Source: an uncultured Lachnospiraceae bacterium (GTDB lineage Bacteria; Bacillota; Clostridia; Lachnospirales; Lachnospiraceae). From it: 64,000 nt of DNA. The notes beneath the pieces are model-generated. The model worked only from the letters and a program-made list of their open reading frames with translations. It was not told the origin of the DNA and made no database searches. Position numbers and translations under genes: made by a program. Shown here piece after piece: positions 53,033 to 62,822 of the stretch. The first letter of the stretch is position 1; each line of letters starts with the position of its first letter. The stretch is taken from contig CANPTH010000006.1 in the NCBI GenBank assembly GCA_947576945.1, positions 1 to 64,000 on the forward strand. Direction: 5' to 3'.

Positions 53033-54733
53033 GTGGCAATGAAGACAATGCTTCCCGTAGGCATTGAGAATTTTGAGCGGATCCGCACGGAAGATTTTTA
53101 CTATGTGGATAAAACCGGACTGATCAGAGATTTACTGCGGAACATGGCTTATGTCAATCTGTTTACAAGGCCGAGACGGTTTGGAAAAACGTTGAATATG
53201 AGTATGCTGAAATATTTCTTTGAGACAGGGACGGACAGCAGACTTTTTGACGGGCTTGTGATTTCGGAGGAAAAGGAACTCTGTGAACGGTACATGGGGA
53301 AATTTCCCGTGATATCGATCAGTCTAAAGAACGTCAGTGGAAGAAATTTTGAGACAGCCAAATCCATGATGTGCAGTGCGATAGGAAATGAGGCGATGCG
53401 GTTTTCCTGTCTGGAGCAGAGTGAGCGGTTGACGGAGCGGGAACGACAGCGCTATACGGCGGTGGTTCATCTGGATGTGGAAGGCGCGTTTGTCATGTCG
53501 GATAAGATATTGCAGGACAGTTTGCTGATTTTGTCACAATGTCTGTGGAAACATTATGGGCAGAAGGTGGTCATTCTGGTGGATGAATATGATGTACCGT
53601 TGGATAAGGCATATCAGGCCGGATACTATGATGACATGGTGGAGCTGCTTCGCAATCTGTTCGGGCAGGCATTCAAGACGAATGACAGCCTGTTTCTCGC
53701 AGTTTTAACGGGATGTCTGCGGGTATCAAAGGAGAGCATTTTTACGGGGCTGAATAATTTTAGTGTATACACGGTCAAGGATGTGCAATATAATGAATAT
53801 TTTGGCTTTACGGACAGGGAAGTCAGGAAAATGCTGGCCTGTTATGGCGGGATGGAAAAGTATGATGCGGTCAGGGAATGGTATGACGGGTATCGGTTTG
53901 GTAAGGTGGATGTATACTGTCCTTGGGATGTTATAAACTACTGTCATGCGCTTAAGATGGATCCGGCGGCAAGGCCACAGAATTATTGGATAAATACGAG
54001 TGGAAATGATATTATCAGGAAGTTTATCCATGGTGCAAGGGAATCCACAAAAGCTGAGATTGAACGGCTGGTTGAGGGCGGCAGCATACGAAAGAAGATA
54101 CGGCAGGAACTGACTTACCGGGAATTGGATGCAAAGGCGGATCATCTCTGGAGCCTGCTCTTCACGACGGGATATCTGACACAGTGCGGGGAAGCGGAGG
54201 AAGATGGTACGATGGAGCTTGCGATTCCCAACAGGGAAGTCCGTTGGATTTTTGTGGATCAGATTCAGGAATGGTTCGAGGAGGAGATGGCGAAGGACAG
54301 CCGGAAACTGGAGAATTTCTGCAGGGCATTTGAAGAGAATGACACAGCCGCCATTGAGGAAGGGTTTAACGCTTATCTGTCAAAGACCATCAGCATTCGT
54401 GACAATAATGTCAGGCGAACTATGAAAGAGAATTTTTATCATGGCATTCTGCTTGGTATTTTCGGCAATATGGATGGATGGCAGGTCAGCTCGAACGCAG
54501 AGTCAGGGGAGGGATACAGTGATATCAGCATAGAGGTTGCATGCAGAGAGATCGGTATTGTAATAGAACTGAAATATGCCGAGAATGCAGGATTTGATGA
54601 AGCCTGCAGGGCGGCACTACAGCAGATTCTGGATCGGAGATATGAGGAGACGCTGGTTAAAGATGGTATGAAAACAATCTACCGCTATGGCATTGCGTGT
54701 TACAGGAAACGCTGTAAGGTGCTTGCGGGTTAA
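53033..54733 (+). CDS. AAA-ATPase-like / PD-(D/E)XK nuclease-like protein (DUF1703 type)
   Basis: This 566-residue protein has an N-terminal ATPase-like domain that opens LPVGIENFERIRTEDFYYVDKT and has Walker A RPRRFGKTL near residue 47 and Walker B-like VVILVDEYDVPLDKA. The C-terminus carries a PD-(D/E)XK-like nuclease core with GYSDISIEV and IVIELKYAE. This family is multicopy and abundant in gut Bacteroidetes and Firmicutes, with no settled function. The start is GTG 53033 or ATG 53039. It stands alone behind the TATAGTTAACGACAT motif. Confidence 0.85.
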   Translation: MAMKTMLPVGIENFERIRTEDFYYVDKTGLIRDLLRNMAYVNLFTRPRRFGKTLNMSMLKYFFETGTDSRLFDGLVISEEKELCERYMGKFPVISISLKNVSGRNFETAKSMMCSAIGNEAMRFSCLEQSERLTERERQRYTAVVHLDVEGAFVMSDKILQDSLLILSQCLWKHYGQKVVILVDEYDVPLDKAYQAGYYDDMVELLRNLFGQAFKTNDSLFLAVLTGCLRVSKESIFTGLNNFSVYTVKDVQYNEYFGFTDREVRKMLACYGGMEKYDAVREWYDGYRFGKVDVYCPWDVINYCHALKMDPAARPQNYWINTSGNDIIRKFIHGARESTKAEIERLVEGGSIRKKIRQELTYRELDAKADHLWSLLFTTGYLTQCGEAEEDGTMELAIPNREVRWIFVDQIQEWFEEEMAKDSRKLENFCRAFEENDTAAIEEGFNAYLSKTISIRDNNVRRTMKENFYHGILLGIFGNMDGWQVSSNAESGEGYSDISIEVACREIGIVIELKYAENAGFDEACRAALQQILDRRYEETLVKDGMKTIYRYGIACYRKRCKVLAG

Positions 54734-54759
54734 GACTTAAGAAAGGATGAGTTACAGAT

Positions 54760-55959
54760 ATGAAGTACAATTTTACAGACATTATCGAACGAAACGGCAA
54801 AGATGCAATCGCGGCGGAGAAGATCCCCTATGCGGCGGATGTGCAGGTGAAGGAGGGATTCAGCCGGATTCCCATGTGGGTGGCGGATATGAATTTCGCG
54901 ACGGCTCCGTCGATCCCGCAGAAGGTTGCGGAGCGTCTGGAGCATCCCTTATACGGCTATTTTGAACCGCGGCAGGAGTATTATGACGCGATCATCCGCT
55001 GGCAGCAGGAGTGGCACGGTGTGCAGGGGCTGACGAAGGAATGCATCGGGTATGAGAACGGCGTATTGGGCGGTGTGGTCAGCGCGCTTAACGTGTTCTG
55101 TTCAAGGGGCGATAAAGTGCTGCTGCATTCCCCGACGTATGTGGGATTTACCGGAAGTCTTGGCAACAACGGTTATGATATGGTGTTAAGTCCTTTGCAA
55201 AGGGATGCTCAGGGCGTATGGCGGATGGACTTTGCGGATATGGAGAAGAAGCTGAAAGAGCAGTCGATTCATGCGGCGGTATTCTGTTCCCCACACAATC
55301 CCTGCGGCAGAGTATGGGAGCGCTGGGAGCTGGAAGAAGCCATGGCGCTGTTTAAGAAGTATGATGTAAAGGTCGTTTCGGATGAGATCTGGTCTGATAT
55401 CATCCTGGACGGCAATACCCATATACCGACACAGTCAATATCGGAAGACGCCAGAATGCGCACGGCTGCGCTGTATGCACCGTCCAAGACCTTTAATCTG
55501 GCAGGTTTGATCGGCAGCTATCATATCATCTACAATCCGTGGATCAGGGACAGGGTTTTAAAGGAATCTTCCCTCTGCCACTATAATTCCATGAATGTGC
55601 TGTCCATGTATGCGCTGCTGGGGGCATACAGCGACGAAGGGGCCGAGTGGGCGGACGAGCTCTGTCAGGTGCTGAGCAGCAATGTGGCTTACGCCTGTGA
55701 TTACATAGCGCAGCATTTTCCCGGTGTTTCGGTGGCGAAGCCGCAGGGAACTTATATGTTGCTCTTAGATTGTAGTGACTGGTGCAGTCAACGTGGAAAG
55801 ACCATCGACGATGTACAGAGAGCAGGCGTGGAAGCAGGCGTGATCTGGCAGGACGGACGGGCTTTCCACAGTCCCTGCGGTATTCGCATGAATCTGGCGC
55901 TGCCGAAGACGCTGCTGGAAGAGGCGATGGATCGCCTGCGGAAGTATGTGTTTGTGTAG
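54760..55959 (+). CDS. PatB/MalY-type PLP-dependent C-S lyase/aminotransferase
   Basis: This 399-residue fold-type I PLP enzyme has MWVADMNFATAP near the N-terminus (the MalY/PatB substrate-site signature), a substrate-tyrosine region HPLYGYF, CSPHNPCGRVW, and the PLP Lys in APSKTFNLAGL around residue 246. PatB enzymes cleave cystathionine and cysteine to pyruvate, ammonia and thiol; MalY is also a maltose-system repressor in E. coli. Its start follows AAAGGA. No partner gene is evident. Confidence 0.9.
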   Translation: MKYNFTDIIERNGKDAIAAEKIPYAADVQVKEGFSRIPMWVADMNFATAPSIPQKVAERLEHPLYGYFEPRQEYYDAIIRWQQEWHGVQGLTKECIGYENGVLGGVVSALNVFCSRGDKVLLHSPTYVGFTGSLGNNGYDMVLSPLQRDAQGVWRMDFADMEKKLKEQSIHAAVFCSPHNPCGRVWERWELEEAMALFKKYDVKVVSDEIWSDIILDGNTHIPTQSISEDARMRTAALYAPSKTFNLAGLIGSYHIIYNPWIRDRVLKESSLCHYNSMNVLSMYALLGAYSDEGAEWADELCQVLSSNVAYACDYIAQHFPGVSVAKPQGTYMLLLDCSDWCSQRGKTIDDVQRAGVEAGVIWQDGRAFHSPCGIRMNLALPKTLLEEAMDRLRKYVFV

Positions 55960-56096
55960 AGACTGACTTTTTAGGTCAATGAGTTTTTATACCGTGTTGT
56001 TTGTAGTGACATAGTGGGTATAGCACTGCGCAGGGTGTATATGTCTGGAAGTGGCAGCGTCGTGCCGGATAAGAGAACAGGAAAGGGAGAACCAAT

Positions 56097-56597
56097 ATGA
56101 TTCGACAGGCAGAAGAAGCAGATTTACCGGTCATACTGGAAATCTATGCGTATGCGAGAGCCTTTATGACGAAGAATGGCAATCCTCATCAGTGGGCGGG
56201 CGGATTCCCGCCCACATCCCTGCTGCAGGATGATATTGCCAGGCATAATCTGTACGTGGTGACGGAAGAGGAGACAGGACGGGTCTGCGGCGTTTTCTTC
56301 TTCGCCATCGGGCCGGATGAGACTTATAGCGTGATCAGGCAGGGGGAATGGTTTTCAGACAGTGAATACGGGACGATCCACCGGATAGCAGGAGACGGGA
56401 CGGTGCATGGACTGCTGCGGAAAGTGGTATCTTACTGTGAGAAAAAAATACCGCATCTGCGGATCGATACGCATGAAGATAATCATATCATGCAGCATGT
56501 GATCGCACAGTGCGGCTTTCGGCGATGCGGCATCATCCATGTGAGTGACGGGACGCCGCGGATTGCCTATGAGAAAACAGGCAACGCCCGTTTGTAA
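56097..56597 (+). CDS. GNAT-family N-acetyltransferase
   Basis: This 166-residue protein has the GNAT layout: IRQAEEADLPVILEIY at the start, central strand VCGVFFFAIG, a short acetyl-CoA-binding segment (IAGDGTVHGLLRKVVSYCEK) and the C-terminal DTHEDNHIMQHVIAQCGFRRCG typical of GNATs. The substrate is unknown. The start lies behind AAAGGGAG. Confidence 0.83.
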   Translation: MIRQAEEADLPVILEIYAYARAFMTKNGNPHQWAGGFPPTSLLQDDIARHNLYVVTEEETGRVCGVFFFAIGPDETYSVIRQGEWFSDSEYGTIHRIAGDGTVHGLLRKVVSYCEKKIPHLRIDTHEDNHIMQHVIAQCGFRRCGIIHVSDGTPRIAYEKTGNARL

Positions 56598-56611
56598 GAT
56601 TGATTCCCGCG

Positions 56612-56657
56612 GGCAATGCGTCAAGTGCCATGCCTGCACGAGCATTTGGCGCATGCC
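56612..56657. terminator. Stem-loop between convergent genes
   Basis: GGCAATGCG (56612-56620) pairs imperfectly with CGCATGCC (56650-56657), with an inner GTGC/GCAC. It could end both transcripts, but there is no T-run. Confidence 0.35.
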
Positions 56658-56706
56658 GCCAGGGTCATATACCCCGCTGCTCTGCAACGCAGCAAGACGA
56701 TAAATT

Positions 56707-58491
56707 TTACGCGCAATTCAAGTACTGCGACATATACAATCTGTAATATTCCCCGCCAAGGGCCATGAGTTCTTCATGCGTGCCCTTCTCCAGAATATTT
56801 CCCCGATCCACATACATGATGCAGTCGGCATTGCGGATGGTGGAGAGTCTATGGGCGATGATGAAGGAAGTACGTCCTTTCAGAAGCTCACTTAAGCCTT
56901 TCTGCAGTGCGATCTCCGTCTCCGTGTCGATGCTGGAGGTGGCCTCATCCAGTATGAGGATCTTCGGATCGGCCAGCAGGGCGCGGGCGAAAGAGATCAG
57001 CTGGCGCTGGCCTGCGGAGAGGCGGCTGCCGCGTTCGTTCACCTCGGTCTGGTAGCCGTTTTCCAGTTCCATGATAAAGTCATGGGCGCAGACTGTCTTC
57101 GCGGCGCGGATGACGTCCTCGTCGGTGGCGGTATGATTGCCGTAACGGATATTGTCCATGATCGTTCCGGCGAAAATAAAGCTGTCCTGCATCATCACGC
57201 CCATCTGTGCCCGCAGGGAGTGGATCGTCACTTTCGAGATATCGGTGCCGTCGATCAGGATGCGTCCCGTATCCAGATTGTAGAAACGGCTCAACAGATT
57301 GACCAGTGTGGTCTTTCCAGCTCCGGTAGGGCCTACGATGGCGAAGCTGTCACCGGCTTTGGCCTTGAAATTCACGTTGTCCAGGATTCTGACGCCCGGC
57401 TCGTAACTGAAAGATACCTGCTCGAAAGACACATCGCCATGAATGGGCGGCATCTCGACGGCGTCCGGGGCATCCTGTACGGAGACCGGTTCGTCGATGG
57501 TCTCGAAGATACGCTCCAGGTAGGAGATGGCGGTGAGCAGCGAATTATAGAAAGCGGCAAGCGTGTTGATCGGCGCCCAGAACCTGCTTACGTAGGAGGT
57601 GAAGGCGATCAGCACACCGATGGTGATCGGGGAAGCGCTGTCAAACATCCAGTGGATACCGAGCACGTAGATGGCCGAAGTGGTGGCCATGGAGATGAGA
57701 TCCACGCTGGGCCCCATGGTGAAGTTGTACAGCACGGCGTGCATCCAGGATTTACGGTAGCTGCTGCTGAGGTCATTGAAAATATTGCTGTTCATTTCCT
57801 CGCGCACGAAGGACTGGGTTACCCGGATGCCGTTGATGCTTTCCGCGATGTAGGCGTTCAGGTTGGACTGCTTGTTGCTCTGGATCTGCCAGGCTCTGTG
57901 CTGTCTTTTTTTGATGAAAATCACTACGGCGGCGAGGATCGGCAGGCCGCAGAGGCACAGCAGCGTCAGGCGCACGTTGGTCAGGAACATAAAGGTCACG
58001 ATAAAGAACAGGTTGCACAGATCGGTGATGGTATTGACGATACCGTTGGAGAGCAGATCGCTTAAGCTGTTCACGTAGTTGACCACCCGGACCTGTATCT
58101 TGCCGTGGGGCCGGTTATCGTAATAGGCAAAAGGAAGATCCTGCAGATGTTCAAAAATATCGCTCCGCAGGTCATGGATGATCTGCTGGCCGATGATATT
58201 GGTATGCTTGATCTTATAGCGCAGGCTGATGGCGGAATACAGGGCGGCAAGCAGTGTCAGCCCGCTGTAAAAAGCCACGCCGCGCATATCCTTCGCAGGG
58301 ATGCACACGTCCATGATGCGCAGGAAAAACTGCGGGATCAGCATGGTAAAGGCGGAAGCGGTCAACATCATCACCGCCACGGAGAAGAAGCGTTTCCGGT
58401 ACGGCTTTAGGTAGGCCATCAACCGTTTGAACTGGTCAAAGTCGAAGCTCTCTTCTAAAATCTCGTCTACGTCGTATTTGTTACGTGCCAT
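56707..58491 (-). CDS. ABC exporter half-transporter, catalytic-site partner
   Basis: This 594-residue protein has an N-terminal six-helix exporter domain and a C-terminal ATPase with Walker A GPTGAGKTT, signature LSAGQRQLISFARAL, Walker B ILILDEATSSID and H-loop IAHRLST. The catalytic Glu is intact. With the upstream gene it forms a heterodimeric multidrug-type exporter. ATG 58491 follows AAAGGA on the minus strand; longer in-frame sequence upstream overlaps the partner gene and is not needed. The start is 25 nt after the partner's stop. Confidence 0.9.
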   Translation of the reverse strand: MARNKYDVDEILEESFDFDQFKRLMAYLKPYRKRFFSVAVMMLTASAFTMLIPQFFLRIMDVCIPAKDMRGVAFYSGLTLLAALYSAISLRYKIKHTNIIGQQIIHDLRSDIFEHLQDLPFAYYDNRPHGKIQVRVVNYVNSLSDLLSNGIVNTITDLCNLFFIVTFMFLTNVRLTLLCLCGLPILAAVVIFIKKRQHRAWQIQSNKQSNLNAYIAESINGIRVTQSFVREEMNSNIFNDLSSSYRKSWMHAVLYNFTMGPSVDLISMATTSAIYVLGIHWMFDSASPITIGVLIAFTSYVSRFWAPINTLAAFYNSLLTAISYLERIFETIDEPVSVQDAPDAVEMPPIHGDVSFEQVSFSYEPGVRILDNVNFKAKAGDSFAIVGPTGAGKTTLVNLLSRFYNLDTGRILIDGTDISKVTIHSLRAQMGVMMQDSFIFAGTIMDNIRYGNHTATDEDVIRAAKTVCAHDFIMELENGYQTEVNERGSRLSAGQRQLISFARALLADPKILILDEATSSIDTETEIALQKGLSELLKGRTSFIIAHRLSTIRNADCIMYVDRGNILEKGTHEELMALGGEYYRLYMSQYLNCA

Positions 58492-58516
58492 GGATGTTTC
58501 ATTCCTTTCTATTATG

Positions 58517-60280
58517 TTAAGAGACTGCAAATCCGGCGCGGCGCATTTCGTCCGCGGAGGGAATCTCTCCGTACTGATGATGGAAGGCGCTGGCATAATA
58601 TCCGTTTTGTGCCAGCAATTCCTTGTGGGTGCCCCGTTCGATGATGCGGCCGTTGTCCATGACAAGGATCAGATCCGCGTCCTTGATGGAAGAGATCCGG
58701 TAGGCGATCACGAAGACGGTGCACTGGCCGTTTAATTTTTTCAGCTGGTTCTGTATGTAGCTTTCTGTCTCCATATCCACGGCGGATGTGGTGTCGTCCA
58801 GGATCAGGATGGAAGGCTTCTTGAGCAGCGCCCGGGCCAGGGAGATACGCTGCTTCTGACCGCCGGAAAGGCCGACGCCCCGCTCGCCCACGACGGTGTC
58901 ATAACCGTCCGGCATTCCCTTGATAAAGTGGTTGGCGTCCGCCATGACGGCAGCGTCATGGATATCCTCAAAGGAGCAGTGGGGACGGCCGTAGGCGATA
59001 TTTCCCTCGATGGTGTCGGAGAACAGGAAGATATCCTGCATGGCCATGCCGATGTTGTCCCGCAGCTCGTAGAGATCCAGATCCTTTACATTGACGCCGT
59101 CCACCAGAACCTGACCGCTGTCTGCGTCCACGAAGCGGCAGAGCAGATTCATAATGGTGGATTTGCCTGCGCCGGTGGAACCCAGAATGCCGATGGTCTG
59201 CCCCTTGGAGGCGGCAAAGCTGATATCGCTGACGATGGTCTCGCCGTCTGCCGTATAGGAAACGTTCCGAAATTCCACATCTCCCCGGTACTGCCGGCTT
59301 TTGACCGGTTCAGTCGGCATTTTGATCCTGGGTTCTTCCACGTAAGTGTCGTAGATCTTTTCCACGGAGGTGAGGAAGCGGTGGATGTCGTTGACCCACC
59401 AGCCGGCCATTCTCAGCGGCATGTTCAACATCCACAGATAGCCGTTCACCGTAACCAGATTGCCGATGGTGATCTCCTCCTGAATGACCATGTAGCCGCC
59501 GTAGAACATCAGCACCACATTGAGCAGGTAGGAGAGCACTTCGAACACGGGCAGGTACTTCATCCAGACCCGGGAAGAGGCAAGCTGCGCCTCCAGATAG
59601 GCGTCGTTTTCCTTATTAAATTTTTCGATTTCAAAGTCTTCCTTGGCGAAGGCCTTGACTACCCGGTTGCCGCTGACATTTTCCTGGACAAAAGAATTCA
59701 GGGAAGAGAAGCGGTTGCGGATGCGGGCGAAGGTGGGCCGCACCTCCTTCGACTGCCGCACGGTGGCGAGAGCGGTGAAAGGCAGGACGAAAAGCATGCA
59801 CAGCGCCAGCTTCACATTGACCGTAAAGATCATCAGCAGGGCAAACACAAACATCAGCAGATTTTCGTAAACGGCGTAGATGATGTAGGCGGTAAAATGC
59901 CGGATGGCATCCATGTCACCGGTCTGTCGACTCATCAGGTCACCGGTCTTTTTGTGGTTAAAAAAGTTCAGATCCTCCAGCAGCAGGCGGCGGAAAAACT
60001 TGTCACGCATATCGTAGAGAACGCCCTGAGAACAGCTCTCGAAGATCACCTGATGGGCGAAACGCAGGGCGCCCCGCACCAGAGTCACCGAAAGCAGGAT
60101 CAGGATCAGCCGCGGCAGCTGATCCAGCGCCCCGCCCCGGATCACATCGTCCACGATACGCCCGGAGATATACGGATTTACAATGGACAGGACGGAGATC
60201 GCGGTGGTCATCACAAGCCCTATGCACAGCAATACGCAGTATTTTTTCAGAAATCCCCAGAACCATTTTATTGGTGTCAT
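58517..60280 (-). CDS. ABC exporter half-transporter, degenerate-site partner
   Basis: This 587-residue protein has a six-helix exporter domain plus an ATPase with Walker A GSTGAGKST, signature LSGGQKQRISLARAL, but Walker B ILILDDTTSAVD, where Asp replaces the catalytic Glu. The H-loop reads IAYRIS, with Tyr replacing the switch His. These changes mark the degenerate nucleotide site of heterodimeric exporters such as TM287/288 or BmrCD. The start follows GGGAGG. The AraC regulator at 60517 is divergent and may control the pair. Confidence 0.9.
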   Translation of the reverse strand: MTPIKWFWGFLKKYCVLLCIGLVMTTAISVLSIVNPYISGRIVDDVIRGGALDQLPRLILILLSVTLVRGALRFAHQVIFESCSQGVLYDMRDKFFRRLLLEDLNFFNHKKTGDLMSRQTGDMDAIRHFTAYIIYAVYENLLMFVFALLMIFTVNVKLALCMLFVLPFTALATVRQSKEVRPTFARIRNRFSSLNSFVQENVSGNRVVKAFAKEDFEIEKFNKENDAYLEAQLASSRVWMKYLPVFEVLSYLLNVVLMFYGGYMVIQEEITIGNLVTVNGYLWMLNMPLRMAGWWVNDIHRFLTSVEKIYDTYVEEPRIKMPTEPVKSRQYRGDVEFRNVSYTADGETIVSDISFAASKGQTIGILGSTGAGKSTIMNLLCRFVDADSGQVLVDGVNVKDLDLYELRDNIGMAMQDIFLFSDTIEGNIAYGRPHCSFEDIHDAAVMADANHFIKGMPDGYDTVVGERGVGLSGGQKQRISLARALLKKPSILILDDTTSAVDMETESYIQNQLKKLNGQCTVFVIAYRISSIKDADLILVMDNGRIIERGTHKELLAQNGYYASAFHHQYGEIPSADEMRRAGFAVS

Positions 60281-60450
60281 ATGATATCCTCCCTTGAAAC
60301 AGATTGAAATACATATTTTAATTTAAGAAAACCCTTGTTAATTTTATAATTTTGAGGTAAAAAGGAAATGTACTATCTTGCAGGCTGCCTGTCGGATGTT
60401 GTTACGTTACGTGGAACGAAGCGAAGATTGTGCTTTTTGATATGGAGATC

Positions 60451-60488
60451 AGATTGAAAATCATGCTGATGCACTGTTTTTTCAATCT
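60451..60488 (+). other. Hairpin upstream of the AraC gene
   Basis: AGATTGAAAA (60451-60460) pairs with TTTTCAATCT (60479-60488). The GATTGAAAA arm recalls the left inverted repeat of the 117-bp leader elements. Confidence 0.4.
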
Positions 60489-60516
60489 GTAATTTGAGCA
60501 GGAATGAGGTATTGTT

Positions 60517-61371
60517 ATGAAAGAACAGGATACTTTATTACAGGAAGATTTTAACCCTTCCTTTCTTTTTACCTGGAAAGGGATCCGCAGGGAAGATGAG
60601 AAGAGCTACCACAGGCATGAGCATCTGGAATTCTGTTATGTGATGTCCGGCCAGGGGCGTCACCGGATCGAGGACAGGATCTATGAAGTCAGAGAAGGGG
60701 ATCTTATCCTGATCAATGCCGGAGAGTATCATCAGGCGCTGATCCGCGGCGAAGGGGAACCGGCAGTGGAATTTTACGTGGGACTGACGGATATTTACCT
60801 GAAAGGTCATGAGAAGAACTGTCTGCCGCAGCCGGAAGAGGAACCCATCCTGCATACATCCGGTGAACTGAAGATGAAGCTGGGCAGGCTCTGTATTTCC
60901 ATGGAGTCGGAGAAGGAGAGAGAACGGTTTGGCGGTTATTTTATGATGAAGACCTATGCGCTGCAGATGCTGCTTCTTTTTCTCAGGGAACAGGAACAGC
61001 CAGGCGCGGAACGGCCCGTGGAGCGGTATCCTTTCGAATCGGTGAACAGGAAATATATGGTGGAGAAGATCATGGACTATTTCGAAGAACATTACATGCA
61101 GAAGATCTCTCTGGGCCAGATTGCGGGCAATATGTATTTAAGCCCTTTTTACATATCGAAGATCTTTAAGGCGGAGACGGGTGAGACGCCCATACATTTT
61201 CTGATTGAGATCCGCATGGAGAAGGCCAGAGAGCTGCTCCTGGCAGATCCGGCCCTGAGCATTCAGGAAGTGGCTGCCAGGGTCGGGTATGATGATGCCT
61301 ATCATTTCAGCAAGCTGTTTAAGAAGAAATTCGGGACGGCGCCTTCAGCGATGCGAAAGAAAGACGGATAG
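60517..61371 (+). CDS. AraC-family transcriptional regulator with cupin sensor
   Basis: This 284-residue protein has an N-terminal cupin-like pocket (about 20-95) with YHRHEHLEFCYVMSG and VREGDLILINAGEYHQ, and a C-terminal double helix-turn-helix (about 185-284) with ISLGQIAGNMYLSPFYISKIFK and SIQEVAARVGYDDAYHFSKLFKK. Such proteins respond to sugars or small ligands. It is divergent from the ABC exporter genes across a 236-bp region and stands alone. Confidence 0.88.
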   Translation: MKEQDTLLQEDFNPSFLFTWKGIRREDEKSYHRHEHLEFCYVMSGQGRHRIEDRIYEVREGDLILINAGEYHQALIRGEGEPAVEFYVGLTDIYLKGHEKNCLPQPEEEPILHTSGELKMKLGRLCISMESEKERERFGGYFMMKTYALQMLLLFLREQEQPGAERPVERYPFESVNRKYMVEKIMDYFEEHYMQKISLGQIAGNMYLSPFYISKIFKAETGETPIHFLIEIRMEKARELLLADPALSIQEVAARVGYDDAYHFSKLFKKKFGTAPSAMRKKDG

Positions 61372-61423
61372 CTGCAGCAGACTTTCTTTATGTATTCATA
61401 TCTGTAGTTTCTTTATCTTATCG

Positions 61424-61480
61424 TTACCCTCAGTGAACAAAGGTACACACGGCGTGTATTCCTTTGCTCGCTGAGGGTAA
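61424..61480. repeat. Three-tier inverted repeat between convergent genes
   Basis: TTACCCTCAG (61424-61433) pairs with CTGAGGGTAA (61471-61480), then CAAAGG (61438-61443) with CCTTTG (61461-61466), then TACAC with GTGTA in the loop. It lies between the AraC gene (+) and the LacI gene (-). Confidence 0.75.
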
Positions 61481-61534
61481 TTGTGCCTCCGGCATATGTG
61501 TGCAGGCAGAAGACATCATTCTCCGGATAGAAGT

Positions 61535-62521
61535 TCAGGTTGATCCCCGCACGATCAGCTCGGTATCCAGAATAACACGTCTGTTCAGAATCGGGGTTCC
61601 TTCCATCAGATCCATCAGTAAATTGCCGCTCTGGTAACCAATCTGGTAAGTGGGCTGGCTGACTGTGGTGATGGAAGGGACTGTCATGGTTGTCAAATAT
61701 ATATTATCAAACCCAAGAATAGCAACATCCTGAGGAATTGAGAGGTTCAGGCTGCGTGCCGCTTTGATCACAGCGCTGGCAAACATGTCGGATACGCAGA
61801 AGAAAGCGTCCGGGCGCTCGTCTGAGGAGAGGATGCTGACAGCCGTTGAGTATGCAAACTCAGCATCAATGCCGGGCAGGTGTGCGATCCAGTGCTCCTG
61901 TATGGGCAGGCCGGCGTCCTGAAGAGCGGCGCGGTATCCACGCTCACGGTGAACGGCATAGTTGTAGTCCAGGGAGGAATTCAACAGGGCAATCCGCCGT
62001 TTGCCGATGGAAATCAGATATTCCATAGCATCATGTGCGGCATTAAAGTCGTCTATGGCGACGAAGGGAACCGCATCTGTCTCGGAATGTTCGGAACACA
62101 TCACGACAGGATGCTGCAGGCAAAGACTGTCAAGAAGAGCCTTATCCGGAATCAGATGAGCGAAAATGATACCGCCGAATACCTGCTGGTTGAGCAGAAA
62201 ACGGTAGGCGTCAGGGGAACGGAAGTCTTCCATCTGCTGTAAAAACAGACGATATCCGCGTCGTCTGGCGGCCGCCTGTATACCGCTGATGATTTCTGCG
62301 TTAAATGGGTTATCAAAATCGGGAAAACTGGTGAGAATAAACTTACTGTCACTCTGACCGCCCTTACGCTGATAATTCAGATCCTTCATGGCCCGGAGAA
62401 CTTTTTCACGGGTCTCAGGCTTTACGGTGCCGGACTGATTGATCACACGGGAGGCCGTAGCAATCGATACGTTTGCTTTTTCCGCGATCTGGCTGATGGT
62501 TAGATTTTTAGAGAGCGCCAT
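61535..62521 (-). CDS. LacI-family transcriptional regulator
   Basis: This 328-residue protein has an N-terminal helix-turn-helix LTISQIAEKANVSIATASRVI with hinge, then a sugar-binding-like effector domain (FGGIIFAHLIP, DVAILGFDNIYLTTMTVPSITTV). ATG 62521 is preferred behind AAAGGA; an upstream in-frame ATG (62560) lacks a ribosome site. It is divergent from the Gfo/Idh/MocA genes and probably represses them. Confidence 0.88.
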   Translation of the reverse strand: MALSKNLTISQIAEKANVSIATASRVINQSGTVKPETREKVLRAMKDLNYQRKGGQSDSKFILTSFPDFDNPFNAEIISGIQAAARRRGYRLFLQQMEDFRSPDAYRFLLNQQVFGGIIFAHLIPDKALLDSLCLQHPVVMCSEHSETDAVPFVAIDDFNAAHDAMEYLISIGKRRIALLNSSLDYNYAVHRERGYRAALQDAGLPIQEHWIAHLPGIDAEFAYSTAVSILSSDERPDAFFCVSDMFASAVIKAARSLNLSIPQDVAILGFDNIYLTTMTVPSITTVSQPTYQIGYQSGNLLMDLMEGTPILNRRVILDTELIVRGST

Positions 62522-62822
62522 ATAATTTACGTTCCTTTTCTGTTTTATGATTTTTTTCATTATACATGTTTTCTTATAGGATTACAATTATAAGTTTTCT
62601 AAAAAATTACAAATCTACAAAACAGAAAAATAAAATGAGGCAATACGGTTTTTGTATAAAATGCATAATTTTTGAGATCCAAATTTAATGAATCATACAA
62701 AATATACATTTCCAGTTAAGAATCTCTTTACTTTTTCCACAATGGCAAGTATACTGAAAATGTAAATTTTACGAAAAATATGAAAGAAAGTTATGAAAAA
62801 TTTTCAGAGAGAGGTGAAAAAT
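62522..62822. other. Divergent regulatory region
   Basis: A very AT-rich stretch of about 300 bp between the LacI gene and the oxidoreductase genes. It holds a promoter (62727-62755) and a small palindrome GTAAA-T-TTTAC (62762-62772) just downstream that could be an operator. No gene is seen. Confidence 0.5.
62727..62755 (+). promoter_or_regulatory. Promoter of the Gfo/Idh/MocA genes
   Basis: TTTACT (62727-62732), a 17-nt spacer and TATACT (62750-62755). Confidence 0.5.

Noticed and set aside
53033-54733. AAA/PD-(D/E)XK protein as a new defence gene
   Set aside because: This family is common and multicopy in gut bacteria, and the neighbours give no defence context.
57082-58065. 327-codon open frame on the plus strand
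   Set aside because: Opposite the second ABC exporter gene; no motif.
58928-60307. 459-codon open frame on the plus strand
   Set aside because: Opposite a clear ABC exporter gene; His/Asp/Gln-rich and without a domain.
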